Below are positions 1 to 6,331 of a DNA stretch of 9,404 nt, piece by piece (positions within the stretch are counted from its first letter, which is position 1; every line of letters begins with the position of its first letter). The position numbers and the translations under genes were made by a program. The notes beneath the pieces are model-generated. The model saw only the letters and a list, made by a program, of their open reading frames with translations, made no database searches and was not told the origin of the DNA. Origin of the DNA: Candidatus Krumholzibacteriia bacterium (lineage in GTDB: Bacteria; Krumholzibacteriota; Krumholzibacteriia; LZORAL124-64-63). The DNA lies in the NCBI GenBank assembly GCA_029935695.1, contig JAOZJV010000098.1, positions 1 to 9,404 of the forward strand. The letters are read 5' to 3'.

Positions 1-2008
1 GAATCGGCGACTCGCCGCGACGCACGGCGGTCATCAGACCCGTGCCATCGGTGGCACTGAAGTAGTACATGATCTCGGTGTTGGCGGGGTGCCCGGGAAT
101 ATCTCCGGTGTAGGCACCTCTGACCAGGGACATGGGAACGTCATTCCAGGATGCTCCGGAAACTTTCCAATGCAGGGTCAATTCGCTCACCGTGCTGAAA
201 TCGTTGGCCTGCAGACCCATGGCGTAGGGACCGGTCACATCGGAGGTGGCCAGCTCGCCGGTGGGCTCGCTCAGAGCCGGCCCGGCGATATCCATCAGGG
301 CAAAGCTCTGGGTGGTTTGCACGTCTTCAACAATCATCACGTTGTTGACCTGGACGGTCTCGAATCCAGGCATGGTCACAACAACAGTGTATTCGCCTGC
401 AGGCAAACTGGTGGTGTACTCGCCATTGGCATTGGTGTTCAAGCCGGATCCCCAGCCTTGCACTGCCACATGGGCGCCGGCCAAAGGCAAATTGCCGAAG
501 GAGGCATTGGTAACCTGGCCTGTCAGCGATCCGAAACCGGTCATGCAGGCTTCGACGGCGGCGTAGGCATCAATGATACCCCAGCCATAATTATTGTCTT
601 CGCCGGCGGTGCCCAGATCCACAGCCGTGTCCATCAGAATCTGCTTGATGATATCCACTTCAAGATCAGGATTGGCCTGGCGCATCAAAGCCACCACACC
701 GGAGACGTGGGGGCCGGCCATGGACGTTCCGCTCATGTACTGGTAGCCGCCGCCGGGCTCAGCGCTGTAAATGTCGCTGCCAGGGGCGCTGACTTCAGGT
801 TTGATGGCCACCGCAGGATCAACATAGCCACATGTTGTGGGGCCACGACTGGAGAAACTGCTGATGGAGTACGGAGCATAGTATTGGGTGGAGCCCACGG
901 AAAAACCATTGTAAATGGTGGAGGCGCGATCAGCGGGAGAGCGCAGAGTGCCAGCACTGGGACCCTCGTTACCGGCCGAGAAGACCACCACAACACCGGC
1001 GGCTTCGCAGTTGTCGATGGCATCCCACCAGCGCTCATCACAATCAAAATAACCGGTGAAGTTTTCGTTCACGCCCCAGGAGTTCTGCACAACATCGGGC
1101 ACATCTTCAATGGTTTCGGGGTTGCCATCAGGATCGGCAAACCACTGGAAACAATTGATGATGTCGTTATCGAAGCCGGGGTTGGCTCCCTGGTCAATGG
1201 CGTTGGCTGCGATCCACAGGGCGCCGGGGGCGATACCAATGGTGTCGTCGGGAGCGATGCCGGCCATGGTGCCGGTGGTGTGGGTGCCGTGACCGTGGCC
1301 ATCGCTGGGGAATGCGGCGCCGCTTCCTATCACATCCATCCAGCATTCACTGGCATCGGCAAAATTACCGCGCCAGCGATCGGCCAGCGCAGGATGGTTT
1401 CCATCAACACCCGTATCGAGGGAGCCAATGATGGAACCGGTGCCGTTAATGCCCAGAACGTTCCAGGTTTCGGGGGCCCGAACGGCGTCAATACCAGGGG
1501 CCATGCCAATGCCACGAGTGTCCATTTCAGAACCAGCGGGGGCAGGACGAATGTCCACGGGATCAATCAGTTCGGCTTGGAAATTCGGTTCCACATAGTC
1601 CACGTCGGTGCGCAGGGCGATGCGGTGGATTTCATCAGGAAGAGCGTAGACAACCATCACGTTGGTGATCCAGTACTGGGTGTAACCCAGGACGGACCCG
1701 CTGGCCACAGCAGAATCAAGTTCAAGAGCCAGGTCATCCTGGACCCGGGCTGCGTCCTTCAGAGAGAAAACGATTTCAGCATGACGCTGCTGCCGGGTTG
1801 CTTTCTGGTGTGAGAGCTGGGCCGAAAGGTCCTGGATGTCGAGGCGGTCCGTGAAGTGGACAAGAACGCTCACCGGTTTATCCGCTGGAGCATCATCGAG
1901 CATAGCCATCAATCCGGGAGAGAGCTGCCCGGCGCTGACCAGAGTGGCCGGCAAAAATTGAACTAGCAACAGGAGCAGAATAAAAGGCAGACCTTTGAAC
2001 AAACGCAC
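1..2008 (-). CDS. Exported S8 subtilisin-like serine protease, bacillopeptidase F-like (C-terminus cut by window edge)
   Basis: This is a secreted endopeptidase of the subtilase (S8) family, and 669 residues are visible. The GTG start at 2008 is chosen because AAGGAG lies 6 nt upstream and a signal peptide follows directly (RLFKGLPFILLLLLVQFLPA, cleavage near VSA). Residues about 40-145 read as an I9-type inhibitory prodomain. The catalytic triad is complete: Asp198 (SLDTGVDGNHPAL), His240 (GHGTHTTGTMAG) and Ser429 (MSGTSMAGPHVSG). Asn347 (SAGNEGP) is the oxyanion-hole residue. The NHPAL, WRG and CWMDV wording around the Asp motif is typical of the bacillopeptidase F-like group. Residues about 493-572 form a carboxypeptidase-regulatory-like beta-sandwich (GQVTNA, NANGEYTTSLPAGEYTV). 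From 573 on there is an Ig-like region ending in IMYYFSATDGTG, cut by the window edge. Such add-on domains commonly serve surface attachment or substrate binding, and that role is inferred here. No in-frame stop occurs up to base 1. Confidence 0.95.
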   Translation of the reverse strand, partial: MRLFKGLPFILLLLLVQFLPATLVSAGQLSPGLMAMLDDAPADKPVSVLVHFTDRLDIQDLSAQLSHQKATRQQRHAEIVFSLKDAARVQDDLALELDSAVASGSVLGYTQYWITNVMVVYALPDEIHRIALRTDVDYVEPNFQAELIDPVDIRPAPAGSEMDTRGIGMAPGIDAVRAPETWNVLGINGTGSIIGSLDTGVDGNHPALADRWRGNFADASECWMDVIGSGAAFPSDGHGHGTHTTGTMAGIAPDDTIGIAPGALWIAANAIDQGANPGFDNDIINCFQWFADPDGNPETIEDVPDVVQNSWGVNENFTGYFDCDERWWDAIDNCEAAGVVVVFSAGNEGPSAGTLRSPADRASTIYNGFSVGSTQYYAPYSISSFSSRGPTTCGYVDPAVAIKPEVSAPGSDIYSAEPGGGYQYMSGTSMAGPHVSGVVALMRQANPDLEVDIIKQILMDTAVDLGTAGEDNNYGWGIIDAYAAVEACMTGFGSLTGQVTNASFGNLPLAGAHVAVQGWGSGLNTNANGEYTTSLPAGEYTVVVTMPGFETVQVNNVMIVEDVQTTQSFALMDIAGPALSEPTGELATSDVTGPYAMGLQANDFSTVSELTLHWKVSGASWNDVPMSLVRGAYTGDIPGHPANTEIMYYFSATDGTGLMTAVRRGESPI

Positions 2009-2198
2009 GGGAGTCTCCTTGCAGATGAATCCAGAATATTCAGGGGCGACTGGAAACAGGTTCAAATGACCTGCTGCCAAATTTTAGAAAATCCATAATA
2101 AACGATATGCCAAGGGTTTGCTTCACGGATTCGTGACATTCGCCAAAAAGATAACATTAATTTGTCATAAAAGATCAAATTGTCAATGCAGGATTAAC
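2009..2198 (-). promoter_or_regulatory. AT-rich leader and probable promoter region of the subtilase gene
   Basis: This noncoding stretch lies between the subtilase start and the hairpin downstream of the NIDO gene, and it must hold the subtilase promoter. It is far richer in A+T than the flanking genes. A consensus -35 box, TTGACA, reads on the minus strand at 2186-2181. The best -10 partner is ATTAAT at 2161-2156, with a 19-bp spacer, which is longer than usual, so the pairing is uncertain. A small dyad, TCACG-gatt-CGTGA at 2123-2136, lies just downstream and could be a regulator site. No ORF with a ribosome-binding site was seen. Confidence 0.35.
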
Positions 2199-2226
2199 GG
2201 AGGGCTGACCCTGAAGTCAGCCCTCC
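2199..2226 (-). terminator. Hairpin terminator candidate after the NIDO gene
   Basis: This is a perfect 11-bp inverted repeat, GGAGGGCTGAC / GTCAGCCCTCC, with a 6-nt loop, starting 27 nt after the NIDO stop codon. The stem is GC-rich and stable. On the minus strand it is followed by GTTAATCC rather than a long U tract, so intrinsic termination may be weak or may need a factor. It could also stabilise the 3' end of the transcript. Confidence 0.6.
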
Positions 2227-2252
2227 CCATCACTTGAATATATGCTGAGCCT

Positions 2253-3274
2253 CTACCGATATTGACTCTTCAAAGCATCCCAGGGCATTGTATCGGTGGG
2301 CACGGATTGTTCGACAATGACGGTCAGATCAATATTGGTGGTGCAAGGCGGATCGTAGTCATCGCTTGCCGCAAAGTGAATGACGTGGGTCCCGATCTGG
2401 CTTCCATCCGGAGTGAAAGACATCTCAACCGTGTGTCCTCGGTCAGCGTGAAGGTGTTGTTGTTGGGGAAGTTCAGGGCCACGGGGCACTGGTTCGTTTC
2501 GCCGCCCACTGAGTAGCAGATGTTGCTGCCATCCAGCCAATCGACTCCGCTGATTCCCTCGGGTCCGGCATAGTCGCTGCCGGCATGATCGAAGCGGCCA
2601 ATATTGAAAAAGTCGATGCCATCGCCTTTGTTCACACCGGCGGTGGCAGGAAATCCGCCAAATCCACCGGAACCGCCTGAAGCGTCACCTGTGGTCCAGT
2701 TCATATCCCCATAGCAGAAACAGACGTTGTTCCCAGCTCCCGGAGGTGCGTCTGCAGAGCCGTCGCTGATGATCAGTTGGAAGGTATTCTGCAGGTCAGT
2801 GTGTGACGAGAAGTACCCCACATGGTCCCAGGTGACGGCAAACCAACCGGGGCCCGATGTCATCCAGACTACACCGGCTTCGTCCAGCAACGAACGCGTG
2901 TCCACATCACCCCAGAAGGGCGCGACCATGGGAAAGTCGGCAATGGGAAAACCCTCGGGCGAGTAGGTGGAGTAAGGTGCGCCAAAACTGATGTTGCCGT
3001 TGTTGTTGATGTAGCATTCGGTCTGGGGCGAACCAAAGAGGTCAAAGGCAAACCCCAGGTTTATCAATCCCGAAGAGCCATCATCGTTTTCAAAACAATC
3101 GGCCAGGTAACCGGAGAATTCCACCACGTCCCAGGAAGAATCAAGGGGTATGCAGAGGTCTGAATCTCCCTGCTGGTTGCAAGGCCAGTCTGAGCGTGCT
3201 GTTTCAACGTGAGTATCAAAGATTTTTCCGGCGAGTGCGGGCATGGCGAGCCCGATGGTCACGATCAGGGTAAT
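2253..3274 (-). CDS. Secreted NIDO (nidogen-like) domain protein, frameshifted near its 3' end
   Basis: The product is about 340 residues once a one-base frameshift at about 2437-2438 is repaired. As written, the first frame stops at 2324-2326. A hydrophobic signal peptide (ITLIVTIGLAMPALA, cut before GKIFDTHV) is followed by a nidogen-like beta domain at about residues 71-226 (FPMVAPFWGDVDTR, FAVTWDHVGYF, NTFQLIISDG, MNWTTGDASGG, AGVNKGDG). After the frame change the protein continues sensibly as a beta-sandwich tail (GHTVEMSFTPDG, DLTVIVEQ) and ends in WDALKSQYR. NIDO domains occur in extracellular adhesive proteins, so a surface or secreted role is inferred. The start is uncertain: an ATG at 3412 lies upstream of the apparent promoter, whereas AGGAG at 3288-3284 sits 9 nt before an in-frame ATT at 3274, which is used here. 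It is either a decaying gene or one carrying sequence errors. Confidence 0.75.
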
Positions 3275-3285
3275 AAAAATCGGCT

Positions 3286-3300
3286 CCTGTCCAGGACAGG
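3286..3300. repeat. 15-bp odd palindrome overlapping the NIDO gene ribosome-binding site
   Basis: CCTGTCC-A-GGACAGG is a perfect dyad of 7-bp arms around one central base. In the minus-strand transcript it can fold into a hairpin that includes the AGG of the AGGAG Shine-Dalgarno sequence. It lies about 15-30 nt after the predicted transcription start. It could be an operator or a translational cis-element, and either role is inferred from position and symmetry alone. Confidence 0.45.
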
Positions 3301-3321
3301 ATGCGAAGGGTGGAACAGTAC

Positions 3322-3349
3322 AGCATAGAAAAAAGAGTATATTTGTCAA
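3322..3349 (-). promoter_or_regulatory. Sigma-70-like promoter of the NIDO gene
   Basis: The -35 box is TTGACA (6/6 consensus) at 3349-3344. After a 16-bp spacer comes the -10 box TATGCT (4/6) at 3327-3322. Transcription would start near 3315, about 40 nt before the proposed ATT start codon at 3274. Its position argues that the in-frame ATG at 3412 is not the real start. Confidence 0.6.
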
Positions 3350-3456
3350 GTTAAGCGGCCATGCACATTCCGAATGGACAACGGACGGTGGGTTGGGTAA
3401 TTTTTGAACCAATGAATTAACTTGCTCTCTGCCAAACGGATTTGCTCGTCGGAGCT

Positions 3457-5697
3457 ATGAACCCCAGGAAAACCACCGTGCCGAATTTTTCGTGCCAATT
3501 CTCATCTTCTCCCTTTCGCCAAGTGGTCATCCTTTGTTGCTTTCTCGTTCTGCCATGGCCTGCTGTTGCAGTCCAACAACTTCCTTCTGATTGGCCTGCG
3601 GCGCCGGCCAATGTCGACACCAATGGCTTCGCCCTCATCCTTGGCGGTGGCGGCGCTCGGGGCATTGCCCACATCGGCGTTCTCGAGGTGCTGGAAGAAC
3701 TGGGAATGCGGCCTTCGCTCATCGTGGGCACCAGCATGGGGTCGGTGGTGGGTGGGTTGTATGCTTCGGGCATGAGTGCGGCGGAGCTGAAAGAACTGGC
3801 CCTGGGCGAGGCTTTGTTGGATTTGGTGGTGGAGGTGGAGACACCGCCCGCTGAGCTTCAGGGTGGCTGGTGGGGACCGGCTCCACATCAGATCAGTCTG
3901 CAAATCAATCACTGGCCACCGCTGCCGGATACGGGGGTGAGCCGGGGGCAGGGTTTCGAATCGTTGATGGGCGAAAGCACCGGTGATGCCCTCTTTCTGG
4001 CCGGCAATAATTTCGACAATCTGCCCATTGCCTTTCGCTGCGTCAGCACCGATCTGCTCAAAAGTACCCTGGTGATTCACGACCGGGGCCCCCTTCCCCG
4101 AGCAGTGAAAGCCAGCAGCACCATTCCCATGATTTTTTACCCGGTGCAGTGCGGTGGACGGCAGTTGGTGGATGGCGGTTTTCTGGACAACGTGCCCGTG
4201 CAGGTGGCACGGCGGTTGGGTTTCGATCGGGCCGTGCTGGTGGATGTGAGCAACGTTCATCTGCCCGACAAGAAAAACCCCGAGGACCTGTACGAAATGT
4301 GGGTCCGGATGGCCGAGTTGCAAACCTACTTTCCCAACGATTACACCGTGGGCGATGACGATGTTTTGCTGAAGATGCCCCTGGCTCCATACCGGAGCAT
4401 GAGCATGTCTGCGGCAGCGGAAATTCTGGCGGTTGGCCATGATACGGCCTGGAGCCAGCGCGAACAATTGATGGCCCTGCGTGACGCTTGCGGCCCAGTG
4501 TCGCCTGATCTTCCTCATAATTCTCCCGCAGCCGGTCCGATCACCTTGAACTCCATCGAAGTTCAGGGTTTGAAACGCATGAAACCGGAGCGTGTACTCG
4601 ACCGTCTGCAACTGCACAGTGGAGACACCATTGAACTGGCTTCAGCCTGGCGAAAAGCCGAATGGCTGTGCCGGGAGGGAAGTTTTCAAACCATCGGCTT
4701 CCAGTTCAATCCGGTGGCATCCGACTCCGCAAATGTAGTTGTGCATGTTGAGGAAGAAACCAATCCCCACCTTGAGCTTGGCGCCAGCCTGATCACCGAT
4801 GATGGCGTGGCTGCTTTGGCCCGTCTGCGCTACGACAATCTTTTGGGCCGTGACGGGTCGAATCTGTTGAGCTACCGGTACAGTGATCGCGAGGCTCGTC
4901 TTGATGCCTTGCTGGATCAATCCATCAACGGGCCGGGCTGGTTGGCGTTACGGGCGAAGTTTTTGTGGCAAAGGGAATTGCCCGGTATTTACGACAATGG
5001 TCATGAAGTGGACCGTTACGTTTTTCAGCGCACTCAATGCAGCCTGGACCTTGCAGTGCGGTCTTTCCGGTATGGTTGGAGTCTCTATTTCGGAGGTGAT
5101 TTCGGCCAAACCAACAGTTATCTGGAAAGCCGCACAATTGATGGTGCGGGTACGCAACCCCTTCGCTCAATTCATTTATCCCTGGAAAGTCACGGACGCG
5201 ATCTCCCTGTTTCCCGCCAGGTCAGGGGTGCACGGCTGCGGTATATTCATTCAATAGGTGATACGGGTGATACGGGCAATGAAGATGAGTGGTGGCGCGC
5301 CGACGCGGGGGTGGTTCTGCCCGCAGGTGGCCTGGGATCCTGGAAACCTGTGTTGGCTGCCGGGGCCGTTTTCAGTTCCGAGAGCATTCCCCTTGTGCAC
5401 CAGGGACGGGCCGGTGGACCCCAGGGTTGGGTAGGCTTGCGCCGTCAGGAAATCATCGCCCCGCAGATTGCCTGGTCCCGGATGGCGCTTCAGCGGTTGT
5501 TGGGTGCCGGGGTTTATCTGGAACTTGCAGCAGCGGTGGGATGGCATGGCCAGAAGGACCTTTCTCTGTCGCCGGCTCTTTGGGGCGGCGGCCTGGAATT
5601 GGGCATGGACAGTCTCGTGGGCCCCTTGAAGTTGGGGTACGCTTTGGCTGAGCATCGGCCTGGATATATCTACCTGCAGGCAGGGCACTCTTTTTAG
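3457..5697 (+). CDS. PlpD-like patatin phospholipase with POTRA and outer-membrane barrel (type Vd autotransporter)
   Basis: This 746-residue protein is predicted to hydrolyse acyl esters of phospholipids and to deliver its own lipase domain through the outer membrane. The N-terminus has a signal peptide (FRQVVILCCFLVLPWPAVA). The patatin domain begins at about residue 57, with the oxyanion loop GGGGARG (63-69), nucleophile Ser93 in GTSMG, and catalytic Asp239 in DGGFLDNVPV. Both members of the Ser-Asp dyad are present. Residues 362-434 form a POTRA domain (ITLNSIEVQGLKR to VVVHVEEE). Residues about 435-746 are amphipathic beta strands ending in YLQAGHSF, with the terminal Phe typical of outer-membrane barrels. 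Length and order match PlpD of Pseudomonas (about 728 residues). The start is ATG 3457; GGAG lies only 2 nt before it, and an in-frame TTG at 3442 is the alternative. The gene is divergent from the NIDO gene, and no convincing promoter was seen upstream. Confidence 0.95.
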   Translation: MNPRKTTVPNFSCQFSSSPFRQVVILCCFLVLPWPAVAVQQLPSDWPAAPANVDTNGFALILGGGGARGIAHIGVLEVLEELGMRPSLIVGTSMGSVVGGLYASGMSAAELKELALGEALLDLVVEVETPPAELQGGWWGPAPHQISLQINHWPPLPDTGVSRGQGFESLMGESTGDALFLAGNNFDNLPIAFRCVSTDLLKSTLVIHDRGPLPRAVKASSTIPMIFYPVQCGGRQLVDGGFLDNVPVQVARRLGFDRAVLVDVSNVHLPDKKNPEDLYEMWVRMAELQTYFPNDYTVGDDDVLLKMPLAPYRSMSMSAAAEILAVGHDTAWSQREQLMALRDACGPVSPDLPHNSPAAGPITLNSIEVQGLKRMKPERVLDRLQLHSGDTIELASAWRKAEWLCREGSFQTIGFQFNPVASDSANVVVHVEEETNPHLELGASLITDDGVAALARLRYDNLLGRDGSNLLSYRYSDREARLDALLDQSINGPGWLALRAKFLWQRELPGIYDNGHEVDRYVFQRTQCSLDLAVRSFRYGWSLYFGGDFGQTNSYLESRTIDGAGTQPLRSIHLSLESHGRDLPVSRQVRGARLRYIHSIGDTGDTGNEDEWWRADAGVVLPAGGLGSWKPVLAAGAVFSSESIPLVHQGRAGGPQGWVGLRRQEIIAPQIAWSRMALQRLLGAGVYLELAAAVGWHGQKDLSLSPALWGGGLELGMDSLVGPLKLGYALAEHRPGYIYLQAGHSF
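5257..5274 (+). repeat. Two tandem 9-bp repeats inside the barrel domain
   Basis: GGTGATACG occurs twice in direct tandem, encoding Gly-Asp-Thr twice (residues 601-606), followed by a further Gly and an acidic stretch (NEDE). The unit is a multiple of three, so copy-number change would keep the frame. The sequence reads as a loop between beta strands of the barrel. Confidence 0.6.
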
Positions 5698-5719
5698 ATG
5701 GCAGATCGGCTGACCAACC

Positions 5720-5749
5720 TTGCATTGGGTGCACCTCCTCAGGTATATT
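5720..5749 (+). promoter_or_regulatory. Candidate promoter for the Yip1-peptidase pair
   Basis: A -35-like TTGCAT at 5720-5725 (3/6) is followed after 18 bp by a good -10 box, TATATT at 5744-5749 (5/6). It sits in the 86-bp gap after the patatin gene and would give a leader of roughly 25-30 nt before the ATG at 5784. The weak -35 box keeps this tentative. Confidence 0.4.
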
Positions 5750-5783
5750 GCGGGGGTAATTTTTACTTCTGGAAGGAAAGAAC

Positions 5784-6320
5784 ATGGCACAAATCGTTGA
5801 CCGCATGATCCGGGCCGCCAAGCTCGACGCAACACTCTATGAAGAAGTTGCAAAAGATGAAAGCACCATGGGTGAAGCCCTCACCGTGGTGGTGATCGCC
5901 AGTGTCGCCTCGGGCATCGGCATGTCCCTGGCGGGCCCCGTCGGTCTGATCGGCGGTGCCATTGCTTCTCTCATCAGCTGGTTTCTCTGGGCCTGGCTGG
6001 CTTTCTTTGTGGGCACAGTGATGGTTCCCGATTCAGGCACTAACACCGATCTGACAGGTGTGTTGCGGGTGACCGGTTATGCCTCAGCCCCTGGCGTGAT
6101 CACCGTTCTGGGCCTGATTCCCCTGCTGGGTGGATTGGCCGGTCTGGTGGCTTCCCTGTGGATGCTGGCTGCTTTCGTAGTGGCCATCCGGGTGGTTATG
6201 AATTTTGAAACCACCGGCAAAGCCGTGTTGGTTTGTGTCATTGGCTGGCTGGTCAAAATGGCCATCGGCGGACTTTTCGTACTCCTGGGACTGGGCGGCG
6301 CCCTGCTTCTGGCAACTTGA
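5784..6320 (+). CDS. Yip1-family integral membrane protein
   Basis: This 178-residue protein is almost entirely hydrophobic after a charged cytoplasmic N-terminus (residues 1-30). About five membrane segments can be read, at roughly 31-50, 52-79, 103-119, 121-139 and 147-176. The pattern RVTGYASAPGV, a Leu/Gly-rich turn, WMLAAFVVAIR, NFETTGKAVLV and CVIGWLV matches the bacterial Yip1/YIF1-like domain. That family is best known from eukaryotic Golgi traffic and has no settled role in bacteria. AAGGAAAG upstream of the ATG is a good ribosome-binding site. Its stop codon is only 11 nt before the peptidase start, so the two genes are probably co-transcribed and translationally coupled. An envelope or inner-membrane role is inferred; no substrate can be named. 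Confidence 0.85.
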   Translation: MAQIVDRMIRAAKLDATLYEEVAKDESTMGEALTVVVIASVASGIGMSLAGPVGLIGGAIASLISWFLWAWLAFFVGTVMVPDSGTNTDLTGVLRVTGYASAPGVITVLGLIPLLGGLAGLVASLWMLAAFVVAIRVVMNFETTGKAVLVCVIGWLVKMAIGGLFVLLGLGGALLLAT

Positions 6321-6331
6321 TGGAGGATGAC

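Noticed and set aside
89..1813. Long plus-strand ORF of 574 codons
   Set aside because: It is antisense to the subtilase, whose minus-strand reading has a complete catalytic triad, signal peptide and ribosome-binding site. The plus-strand product is Gly/His-rich and matches no family.
2429..2441. Programmed ribosomal frameshift in the NIDO gene
   Set aside because: No X-XXY-YYZ slippery site, stimulatory hairpin or internal Shine-Dalgarno sequence was seen. A one-base indel is simpler.
3275..3412. ATG at 3412 as the NIDO start
   Set aside because: It lies upstream of a TTGACA/TATGCT promoter and adds an unlikely Cys-rich leader before the signal peptide. It stays possible if transcription starts further upstream.
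3442..3456. TTG at 3442 as the patatin start
   Set aside because: It has no ribosome-binding site at proper spacing. ATG 3457 is preferred, although its own GGAG is closer than ideal.
3502..4617. Minus-strand ORF of 371 codons
   Set aside because: It is antisense to the patatin gene, which carries all family motifs. The shadow protein is rich in His, Gln and Pro and has no domain.
6233..6331. Upstream extension of the peptidase ORF into the Yip1 gene
   Set aside because: The GGAGG and signal peptide place the start at 6332. The extension would hide the signal peptide and overlap the Yip1 reading frame.
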